A stretch of 64,000 nucleotides of DNA from Bugula neritina. Lineage: Eukaryota; Bryozoa; Gymnolaemata; Cheilostomatida; Bugulidae. Shown one piece after another: positions 28,601 to 40,600 of the stretch (the stretch's first letter is position 1; the number at the start of each line of letters is the position of its first letter). Where the stretch lies: positions 6,562,207-6,626,206 of the forward strand of contig OZ037767.1 in the NCBI GenBank assembly GCA_964035545.1, read 5' to 3'. The notes under the pieces are model-generated. The model was given only the letters and a program-made list of their open reading frames with translations, ran no database searches and was not told the DNA's origin. A program made the position numbers and the translations under genes.

Positions 28601-31600
28601 TACATTACTCGATCACCATGCATGAGGTTACATAAATAATCAGAGTTTATACTCTTGCAGGGTCTCAAGGAGATAGATGAGCACTGGAAGCACATAAAGT
28701 TCACAGTTGTGAAGTTTATGAAAGGTACGCTGGACAGAGGATACATTCTGGGTGGAACTGAAGATGTGATGGTACTACTAGATGAGCATATCATGAACTT
28801 ACAGGGAATGTCTGCCTCGAGATTCGTCATCCCTTTCCGCAACACTGTGTATGGCTGGGAGAAAAGCCTCTCTCATATATCCGAGGTTATAGAGGTGTGT
28901 TTACAAGCGTGTGTTTCCCTTTAGTTGATCATGTTGTAGAGAAAGAATAGAAAGGCCAGATAAATCGCTGCCACTTTTCTAGAGTTTTCTAATGATGCAA
29001 ATAGCACCATTCAACAAAAACTTTAATAGGACATTTCCCTAACTTTTGCAAGCATATTTACAGACTCCTCTAAAGTTTAAATTTCAAGTAAATCTTTCCA
29101 ATTATTTTAAATAGGTCAATGAAAAAATATTTTAATGTCATCTGATTCATCATATTGGTTTCAAATTTAAAATGTTCTGTGCTTTAGTTGTGCCTTGTAT
29201 AAATGATTTGAATATTGACTTATATACTAGGCTTGGCTACAAGTACAGCGCAAATGGATGTATCTGGAAGGTATTTTTCTTGGAGGGGATATTCGAGCTC
29301 AGCTTCCGGAAAGTGCTAAAAGGTTTGACAGAATTGACAACACATTTAGAAAGGTTGGTGGTGTACATGTTAGCTACTGAATAGTGTTTATACTCATGGG
29401 TCAAGGTTGAGTCGCTTCTTTTGTCTGTGTCTATAGATTCAGAATGAGACTGCGAAGAACCCAATAATACGGCCTGCATGCCATGCTCCCAATAGACTAG
29501 AGGAATTGAGACAGATTGCTGATGGTTTGGAACTTTGTCAAAAATCCCTCAACGACTATCTGAACACGAAGCGTAATGCTTTCCCGCGATTTTTCTTTAT
29601 CTCAGACGATGAACTGCTGAGCATTCTGGGTAGCAGTGACCCGAAGTGTGTACAAGAACACATGATAAAGGTGGGTCTTCCTATTGAAAACACTGAAATG
29701 TATGATTGCTTATTTATCATATTTTAATCCAATGATTTATTACCCGTTTTTCTGCATGCGACATGTTTTGTTCTTTAAGCTTGTGACAAGTTTATTGTCT
29801 GATAACACTATATATATTTATTACTAGTTGATGTGTTATATTCACTGGGAAAACAATTCTTTATTAAATTGTTATTTTCAGTTCATATTTATTGTGACTG
29901 TTGAAAATATTTTACTTTAGAGTTGTCATTGCATGTCTGCACTAATATTTTCTTGGTACATACTCGTTGGTTACCAGGTATGTGGATAGATTAAACTTTG
30001 AAGACATAGATTTTCAACTGCTTGTATTTCTACTAGATGTTCGACAACATTGCTTCCCTGGAGTTCAGTCACCCATCAGGTACAGGAAATGATCTCATAG
30101 TGACAGGTATGGTATCCTCTGAAGGGGAGGTGATGAAGTTCAGAGGTCATGTGACAGCAGAAGGCAGAGTGGAGGAGTGGATGACCAGTGTACTGTACGA
30201 GATGAAACGTACCAACAGACTCATCACCAAGGAAGCCATTTTCTACTACTGTCACCAGAGGACCAGGTTGGTACTTGATTGGATGTAGCTCTGTAGCTCT
30301 GGTGGTATGCACTTAAGGAATATTTTGGACTCTGATAATATGATATGTTACACTCACGCAAGTTTAAAGTCACTATCTCTGTGAGAACTCCTGATGAAAA
30401 GTGCTTTTTTGTTAATTTGGGCTATTTAGACCAAGCACAGAAGCAATTATGACTGGATGTTCTCCCTAACATCACCAATAGCCATTACTGGGGTTTGAAG
30501 CCATGACTACGTGTTTACTAAGCCAAACACTCTAGCCCCTAGACTATGGCCCCTCCTTAATAGTATGATATATATTGAGTACTTTTTGTCCACTTCTCTT
30601 ACTCCAGCATAGCATACTAGGCGGGAGTTGCTGAAGCCGTTGTTCACTAGATGTTCTCATCTACAGCAGTACACTATCTGCGATGCTCTTTATTGAAACA
30701 AGCAGCGTAGTTGTGCTGTATTTCAGTTCATACAATTTTATCATAGTAGAATATGCCCTCTCATAACATGCAACTAACTCGCTGTACTGTGTGATACGCA
30801 GAGTAGAGTGGATGCTGGAGTACCAGGGGATGGTGTGTCTGGCTGGTAACCAGATCTGGTGGACGTGGGAGTGTGAAGACGTGTTCAACAGGATGAAGAG
30901 AAGTAAACACAAGTCTGGTATGAAAGATTTCGCTAAGAAGCAGCACAGACAGATTGATGACCTTGTAGTTAAGGTGAGCATTCTTCTATTTATTGGTTAA
31001 ATTGTACCATGAATAGTGAGATAAGGTTGCCAATGCATCATTTCTCTTGCTCTATAGTTTTTAAAGCGGAATTTGTAATAAGGCCGTGCATTATATCTGT
31101 TGGTAGGTGCGCTCTACATTGACCCCTAATGATAGAATGAAATTCAACACTGTTCTGATTATAGATGTGCATGCTAGAGACATCATTGATGCATTTGTGA
31201 GAGACAGGTGGGTTTCATTGACATCTCTTTATCTGCAGATTGTTAGACTCAGCTCCATAAGTGTATGCTTAGACATCTTTGCAAGCAGTTCTTCCTTTCT
31301 ATGGCATTATATACATTCACATACACAGTGCTTGTTATAGTGTCATGGACGCCAATGAGTTTGAATGGGAAAGTCAGCTGCGATTCTATTGGGTTCGAGA
31401 GGCTGACAACATGTACATCAGACAGTGCACTGGCGAGTTTGAGTACGGTTACGAGTACATGGGACTTAACGGGAGGCTGGTGATCACCCCCCTTACTGAC
31501 AGAATCTACCTCACTCTCACTCAGGCTCTCAGTATGCAGCTGGGAGGGGCACCAGCCGGCCCCGCTGGCACCGGAAAAACTGAGACTACCAAAGATTTGG

Positions 31601-34600
31601 CTAAAGCTCTCGGACTATTGTGTGTTGTCACTAACTGCGGTGAAGGAATGGACTTCTTGGTACGTGGGCTTTATATGTTATACATTCAATTTCTAATAAA
31701 CTCACGAGGGTTAATAGTCACTATCTCTGTGAAAACCTCTTGTGGAAGGATTTTTTATAAGTAGGCTAAAGACTTGTTTTCTATTAAAATAATTGTAACT
31801 AACTGCCTTTTCTAACATCACCAGTGGCCTTTACTGGGATTCAAACCACTGACCTCAGTGTTTACTAAGTCCATGTTTTAACCACTAGACTATTGATTCT
31901 CCCTGTTGATGAAATTTTCAAAATAGGAACATTATATGTCACACTGAGTACGTGTGATAGAAAGATGCAATTTTAAAGTATATGGGCAGAACTGCTTTAG
32001 GATATTGTGTTTAGTTTTGAGTTATGTCTACCTCTGCTTGTTGAATCACATGGCATTTCTGATATCTGAATAACTGCTCTGTGTGCAGGAAGGTGGTAAT
32101 CTGTTACAGGCTGTTGGTAAGATTCTCTCTGGCTGCTGTCAGTGTGGAGCCTGGAGCTGCTTTGATGAGTTCAACAGAATAGACGCGTCTGTTCTCTCCG
32201 TTATCTCCACTCAACTCCGCACCATACAGAACGCCCTTATACATAAACTCAACCGGTTTCTGGTAGGTCACATGGATACGGTAGTCGTATGCTTTACCGA
32301 GAATCTCTGGTTGTGAACATTTTTGATAGTCTAATTATTCAATTGTTATTGCAGCTGGAGTGACTTTTTAAGTTATCTAATTGAATCTCTAGCGTATGTG
32401 AGAGTAATATATGAGAATAATTTGTTAGTAATATAGATAGAGTATATCATAGTAATATATCTCTTTGGAGAGAAAGTAATATATCAATTATATAGGGGTA
32501 GTATATAAAACATATGAGAGTAATATATAGAATGTATAGAAGTAATATGCGTGAGTAAACAATAAATCTCTGATGAAGCCATGTGTTGAATTGTTTAGTG
32601 ATAGGGGTAAAGTATGGTACTTGATAACACTCTGTTAAACTTATGAAAGGTGTTTACAGTGATGGTTGTTGTAGTTTGAAGGTCAGGAGATCTCACTGGA
32701 TAATAGAGTGGGTGTCTTTATCACAATGAACCCAGGTTATGCGGGGCGTACTGAGCTACCCGAGTCCGTGAAAGCTCTGTTTAGACCAGTGGTTGTGATA
32801 GTTCCTGACTTGCAGCAGATCTGTGAGATCATGCTGTTCTCTGAGGGTTTCCTCAAAGCTAAGGTACCATTATTTGCTGTTTGTTATGGAAGTAATAATT
32901 TCTCTGCTAGTCTAATCTATAACAACGCAAATTCTGTCTCTGGTAGATGTACTGCAGTTGATAAAATCTGAACAAGCTGCTTTTATGTTCACAAATTCTA
33001 CGTTTTTTTAAAGCAAAATCATTTTTTATAGATGAGTAGAACATTTGCGCATTTTTCATGAATTTATTTTAAAATCCTTGTACAATAATAAAAAATGTTG
33101 CTTCCTCATTTCCTGTTACTTGTATCAACATAGCTTGAAAGCTGTCTTCTGCTATTGCTGGTTGGTTTTGTGCTTCCACGGCACTGTGAAACTCTTAATT
33201 TTTAAAAATATTTTTTTCAGCTCATTTGCTTTCTTAACTTTATTATTATCTATACTTCATTGTGAACAGTAGGTATTGATGTCTTCTGCATGTCTCACCA
33301 CATGTACTCACTGCTGTAGATGTTGGCCAAGAAGATGACTGTGTTATATAAACTGGCCAAGGAGCAGCTCTCTAAGCAACACCACTATGACTTTGGCCTG
33401 AGAGCATTGAAATCAGTTCTTGTTATGGCGGGGGAGCTGAAGAGGAGCTCCGACAAACTCGCTGAGGTTGGCACTTATACCCGTGAAGCAAGTTTGACAA
33501 AATGTTTCCTTAAAATGAATAGAATTCTGTTAAAAAGTCAATTTATCTCAAGAGTGTTTTTCATTCCACTGACGTCTAGTGAGATGTATATACTGTGTGT
33601 TGTATATTCCACTGATGTCTAGAAAGATGTGTATACATTGTATGGTGTAACCCAGTGATGTCCAAAGATATGTGTATGTGCTATGTTTATTATTCTACTG
33701 ATATCTATAGAGACGTGTATACACTGTGTTATAACCCATTGATGTCTAGAGAGATGTGTATAAAGTGTGTTGTATAACTCACTGATGTCTATAGTGATGT
33801 GTATATAGTGTGTTGTATAACTCACTGATGTCTATAGTGATGTGTATACAGTGTGTTGTATAACCCACTTATGTCTAGGATGTGGTTTTGATGAGAGCCC
33901 TCAGAGATATGAATCTGCCGAAGTTTGTCTTTGAGGATGTGCCCCTCTTTCTCGGACTTATCGGGGATTTGTTCCTCAACCTGGACTGCCCCCGAGTGCG
34001 CTACCCTCAGTTTAATGATGCTGTAGAGCAGGCTCTCACTGACTCTGGCATGATTCTACTGGATGACCAAGTGGACAAGGCGTGTTATTAATTATTTATA
34101 TTATTTTATATTATATTATATTGAAGTTTAGTTATAGGGTTTATTCATAATATATATTACATTATGTGTTAACATATTATACTGTGTTCAGTTATATTGT
34201 ATTATTTTATGTGTTGAAAAGTGTATCCCAAAGTGCTGTATGGGTTGGTATGGTGTTGTAAATGTAGTAGTTGGTTTGAATCAAGAGAAAGATGTAACCT
34301 TAGCTGTATCATTGTATTGTTGGAGCATATGTTCCCTTGCAATGGTGTTATGAGCTGCCATATCATTATCAAAACCCAAGTATATAGCACAGGCATATTT
34401 ATTGGTTTATAAGCAGCAAGCATTAAACTTTTTGTTTCATATGCATCACATGAAACTTTAAAGTAATCAAATCAGGAGAAATTTTCTGTGCAGTTATGTG
34501 GATGTGTTGTAGATTTGTTATGGATATGTTGTAGGTAGTTCAGCTGTATGAGACAATGCTGACTAGGCATACGACGATGGTAGTGGGACCGTCTGGTGGG

Positions 34601-37600
34601 GGAAAGACCGTTGTGATCAACTCTCTGACATCAGCTCAGACACTGTATGTACCTTGTCACCTGTTGACACCTGTTGTCACCTGGTGTTACCTGGTGTCAT
34701 CTGGTGCCATATGTTGTCATCTTGTGCCATATGTTGTCATTTAAGGCCATCTGGTGTCTTCTGTTGTCATCTGTTGTCACTTGGTGTCACCTGGTGTTAC
34801 CTGGTGTCGTCTGGTGCCATATGTTGTCATTTAGTGTCATCTGGTATCACCTGTTGTCATCTATTGTCATCTGGTGTCAATTATTGTTACATGGTGTCAT
34901 ATGGTGTCACTTGGTGTCATCTGTCAGTATAATAATGAGCCAAAGAACCAACACTTGAACTATTGTAAAACTGTAACTTGTGATATTTCACGGGAATAGA
35001 AGTATTGGTTCGCTATCATTTTTTAATTCAGAATGAATATTCCGACTAAAGTGTGGACCATTAACCCTAAGGATCGGAGTGTGGTTGAGCTTTACGGAGT
35101 CCTTGACCCCAACACCCGTGATTGGACGGATGGCCTTCTGTCATCCATATTTCGGCTGATCAACAAGCCAAGTGATAAGAATGAAAGGAAGTACATTCTA
35201 TTTGATGGTGATGTAGATGCATTGTGGGTAGAGAATATGAACTCTGTTATGGATGACAATCGTCTGCTGACATTGGCCAATGGAGAGCGAATCAGATTAC
35301 AGAAACACTGTGCTCTACTGTTCGAGGTGTGTATGTTGTGACTAATACTAATGAATTTCTGGTGGATGTAGCACGTTAATCTCAGCAAAGCTGATGAATT
35401 TTAGAAATTTGTTCACAGCTGGTTTTTAGCTTTTAGGGCACCATTTTATAATATATGCAATTATTACCTTTAGAGTTGAATTTTAATATTGCGAATTTAT
35501 TTTTCATTGTATTTTTGATGGCATGACATTCCAATTTTAAATTGTGAAGAGATCATTTTTCTTTCAGCAATTTTGAAAGCTTTCCAATACATTTGTGCTG
35601 CTTCTATGAGTGTAGCATACAATCTCATTGTCCCAGCCTACTTCATTGCCTAGTATCTAGCCAACAGTACAATAACTTAATGATTATCTTATCTAATAGG
35701 TTGCAGATCTTCAATACGCCTCACCCGCCACTGTGTCTCGCTGCGGTATGGTATTTGTTGATCCGAAGAACTTGGGCTATGTTCCTTACTGGTTGAGATG
35801 GCTGAATGGTATGTATTTTTTTATGAAGTTCTTAGGCTACAATATTTGTGAATACTTTCTTTCAAATGCAATCCTTCACTCGTTTCCCGAGAGAAAATAG
35901 TTGTTCTATCACATACTATACCTGTGTGTGTGATACTCATTTTTAACTGCACTTCTTTGGCTGGCTTTTTCCTCATTTGAATTTTGTAATGAAACAAGTC
36001 ATAATACAAAGCATTATTCCCCATGTATAGGATGTTGTCATCCATTAATAAATGTATCTGATCCTCAAGTTTTGTATTTCCAAAGTGGAAGCATGTATCT
36101 CACACATTTTTATGGTGTGCATTGTAACGTTTTACACGCTGTGACAATCTTTGTTTCATTTAGTTTTCTGTTCATTTCATAAAATTGGGAATTTGAGCTT
36201 AATTTTGAGTTTGAGATTAAGTTATTTATTTCGTAATAGACACAATGATATTTTATACTTTCCGTTTTGGCTTAGGGCGGAACCAAAAAGAAGCAGTTTC
36301 TCTTCAGAAGCTGTTTGATAAATATGTGCACTCAGCTATTGACATGATCCTGAGTGGCTTGGTGGATGGGAGACAGGAAGAGCGACTTAAGACTATCATA
36401 CCATGCAGCAGCTTGAACATGGTGAGTTGTGGTGAGGGCACCATCCTACTGTGTCATCATATGTCACCTTCTATATGCTCTCTGCTGTAGGTCACTCAAC
36501 TCTGCTATATGCTCTCTGCTGTAGGTCACTCCACTTTGCTATATGCTCTCTGCTGTAGGTCACTCAACTCTGCTATATGCTCTCTGCTGTATTGAAAATT
36601 GCCCCGCATGCTGAAAATATAGATGATGAAGAGCGGGAGAGTTTCTTCCTCATGGCCCTCTACTGGTCACTTGGAGCTTCTCTCGTAGAGTCCAGTCGTG
36701 TCCGCTTTGACAAGTTTGTCAGAAGAATAGCCACCTTCTCCGAAGTCCCGGAAGGCAAACTTCCTTCCGTCGGTTAGTTTTCTGTTGAGAAGCATATTTT
36801 ATTATTCACTGGTCAGTCAGTGTGATATAATATTGTCTTTGCACATTGAAACCACGATATACTGTAGCCACAACAGTAGTAGTGTAAGTGTTTACTCATT
36901 GCAGGTGAACTGCCGGCCAATGATGGCAGCTTCTACGACTACTACTGGAGTTCTGAGAAGAGATTTTGGATTCCATGGATAAAACTAGTTCCAGAATATA
37001 TTCATCACCCTGGGGTACGTGCCTCAATACCCCCTCCTCTTATTCCTTAGCATCTAGTTTACTTGTTTTTGTATCTATTTGGTGAAAGCCCCTTTTATAG
37101 AGTAACTGTGTGTATTGTTTTGCTCTACCAATATGTCTACTTTCTCAATGTATGCTCATAGTCTTAAAAGCATGTTTTATTAAATTACTTGATATAGTCT
37201 GAAGTAAACTTATGTTTACCTGCGCATGTGTACTGGTTGCAGGCAAGATTCAGTGAGATACTAGTACCTACTATAGACACTGTTAGGACTACCTGGCTGC
37301 TGAAACTAATGAAAGGTGAAGATAGGCCAGTGCTGCTGGTTGGAGAGACTGGAACTAGCAAAACTGCCACCATTCAGGCATTCAACAGGAATCTAGATGC
37401 GGAGAAATATGTAAGAATTCTCAGCATTTTCATTCTGTTTGTTCAAAACGTGGAACACATCGGCTAAAGCATCTACCTTCTCTGTCTATTAGATGTGACT
37501 GTCTATATATTTGATGTGACTGTCTATATCAGGGCTGTCCAACAGGCGGCCCGGGGGCCGGATCCGGCCCTCCAGCTATATTTGTGTGGCCCCCCAAGGT

Positions 37601-40600
37601 ATAGCAAGTGACAAATTTTTTTTATCAAATTTGCTGACTAGCCTGAAACAGCAGCACATAGGATAGTCGAGAGCATCCCACTAAGAATTTCTATTAAAAT
37701 GTAGTTTAAGTTCTTGTACAATACTGTTCTGTGGGTGGCATGCGTGTTGCCTACTTGTCATTGTTTAGCCTGAGATCAAACTACAACCAATAACAGCAAG
37801 CTAGTCATTATAGTCTGTTAGCTAGCAAGCCTGTGACTTAGAGTAATGTAGACGCCTATATTATATGCTCATCTCTACGCGTTCACTGAAGTGTGAAGTG
37901 GTGCACAGTGCTTACTACTTTAGAAAGAAATATACCATTTCCAGTATATAAATCCACAATTCATATAAAATCTGAGTCATTGCTTTTTTATTCAGATATC
38001 ATTTTTCCTGCTAAGATATTTTACTGGTACGAAAAAAATCAACTTTTGAGGCAAAATTAGCCAAAAATGTGCAGTTTTTTTCTATAACTTTGCAAAAGAA
38101 TGAAAAAATTCCAAAAAAGTTGCACTGGGAAAAATAAGATTCACAACATAGTTTTAAAATTTTAATTCTAGTAGCCTACAATCAAATTAGATTGTTTTAC
38201 TGGTACTGAATTTGTACACAGTTACAATGCAAACCTCAGCAAGGCAGTTGCAGCTAAAAAGTTACCTGTAACTATCCTGTACAGACAGATATTTTAAAGA
38301 CATTTAATCAGGACTGGCCATATATAGGGACAAGACTTTTTTGAAAGTATAACTGAGATCTCACTTTTATTGACTGTATTGTGAAAGATAAGTAGTTGAA
38401 GAATCCCTGACACACTTCACTTATGCAATACTAAAATATTCTTATGTATATGTTATAGGTTTCATTTACATACTGTTTTAAGGTTAGATGCCTAAACAAT
38501 TTTGTTTTATAATGAGTTTTGTGCGAGTATGTACTGAAATGATTTGAGATTTGTAATTGCCTTGACCTTTGACCTTTGACTGCTTGTTAGATGCTGCACT
38601 GCAGAGCATTATCACTGAGACAGCTTGAAGGTTTGAACTTTCAACTTTCAGTCAAATAAAATACACAAAAATAGATACTACACTTGACTCACTATTCAGC
38701 ACTTAGTCCAGCAACTAAGGGTTGCATGTTCTGATACGAAACTAGATATTAACAGAATTGTTCAAGGCAAACAGTATTCACTGTGTACTCACAAGTGTTT
38801 CACTGATGGTTGTAAAATACAACTATACCGGTATGAGTACAGACTCTTAGCACTGGCGCATCCTGTTTAAATTTGCATGTGCAATCATGAATATATACTT
38901 TGTATGTATATATGTATAATTTTTTATGCACAAACATAAATGCATATATAATTATTGATTATTAAAGTAATAAAAATGAAATGTTTCTTGTTTACCTATT
39001 TTAATTAAATGCATATATACGCACATACACACACATAAATAATATATATTTATTTAAATATGTTATGATTTTAATAAACATGCAAAGCCTAGCCATCGCT
39101 TATAATTATAATACATATAGCCTGCAGATGTTTAATGAATCTTGAAAATTGATTTTAAAAACAGAAAAAAATTTGTGGCCCTCGGCCCAAGCTGAAACTT
39201 GCAGACTGGCCCTCGGCCTGAAAAGGTTGGACACCCCTGGTCTATATACTAGATGTTACTGTTTATATATTAGATGTTACTGTCTATATACTAGATTTTA
39301 CCGTCTATATATTTGATGTGACTGTCTATATATTAGATGTTACTGTCTATATATTAGATGTTACTGTCTATATATTAGATGTTACTGTCTATATATTAGA
39401 TGTTACTGTCTATATATTAGATGTTACTGTCTATATATTAGATGTTACTGTCTATATATTAGATGTTACTGTCTATATATTAGATGTTACTGTCTATATA
39501 TTAGATGTTACTGTCTATATATTAGATGTTACTGTCTATATTAGATATTGGTCACCTTTGGTCACCTTTCACCGCCGTGGTCCTGCGCGGGTGGCGGGTA
39601 TATATTAGATGCTGCTGTCTATATATTAGATGCTGCTGTCTATATATTAGATGTTGTTGTCTATATATTAGATTTTACTGTCTATTAGATGCTGCTATCT
39701 ATGAATTTCTCTTCTCGCACCACATCCCTCGATGTTCAGAGAAATCTTGAGGCGAATGTAGAGAAGAGAACTAAAGACAACTTTGGGCCTCCCCTGGGCA
39801 AGAAACTGTTGGTATTTATTGATGACATGAACATGCCACAGGTGGGTGTCACAACTCCTCGGGGTAACTTTTTCTCAATCTCGGCCTCTATGTGGGTATG
39901 TATTTGTCATAAAGATATGTTTTTTTCTTGTTCATCAAATTTATATTGCTCTACAGTCTGATGGTGATATATAATGTATATGGTAATAAATGTACAGTCT
40001 GGTATACACTTTTTCATTTTATATAGATTCTACTAATAATGCTAATACATAAATACAGTGTTGTTCTACAGTGTTGTTTCACTAAGTCTTTGCTGAAATG
40101 CTGTTGCGGTACATTGTAGATGGATATATACGGGACACAGCAGCCTATCGCACTGCTCAAACTTCTGCTGGAGAAGCGTGGTTGTTATGACAGAGGAAAG
40201 GAACTGAACTGGAAGAATATGAAGGACTTGTGTTTCATAGCTGCGATGGGATTGGCTGGTGGTGGGAGAAATGACGTTGACCCACGTTTTATCTCTCTCT
40301 TTAGTACATTCAACCTGACCTTCCCGTCCAACTCCACCCTCTACCACATCTACAGCAGCATACTCTCCGGCCACTGCGCCTCCTTCTCTGAGGAGATCAG
40401 GAATGTTGTGAGACCCGTCACCAGGATGACGATGACTTTGTACGCGTGAGTGTCTGCCTCCTCTCTGGCAGCATATCTGCCTCCTTTCTAGCAGCATGTC
40501 AGATGTCTACAGTTGTAGTTACTAGTATATTATTCTTATACGTCTTCATAGGTAGTAAGATATACAATAATACTTGTACTTATTATTGTAAAGAAAACTG

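Noticed and set aside
34654-34958. Two long overlapping frames rich in Cys, His and Ser
   Set aside because: Decamer minisatellite after the exon 38 donor; no protein-like features.
39322-39541. Regular repeats resembling a CRISPR array
   Set aside because: Units are directly adjacent with no spacers, and the context is a eukaryotic intron.
39318-39608. Open frame with a perfectly repeated seven-residue motif
   Set aside because: It is the 21-bp intronic minisatellite read in frame. It lies between confirmed DNAH10 exons 44 and 45.
40066-40497. 143-residue antisense frame
   Set aside because: Shadow of DNAH10 exon 46 on the opposite strand.
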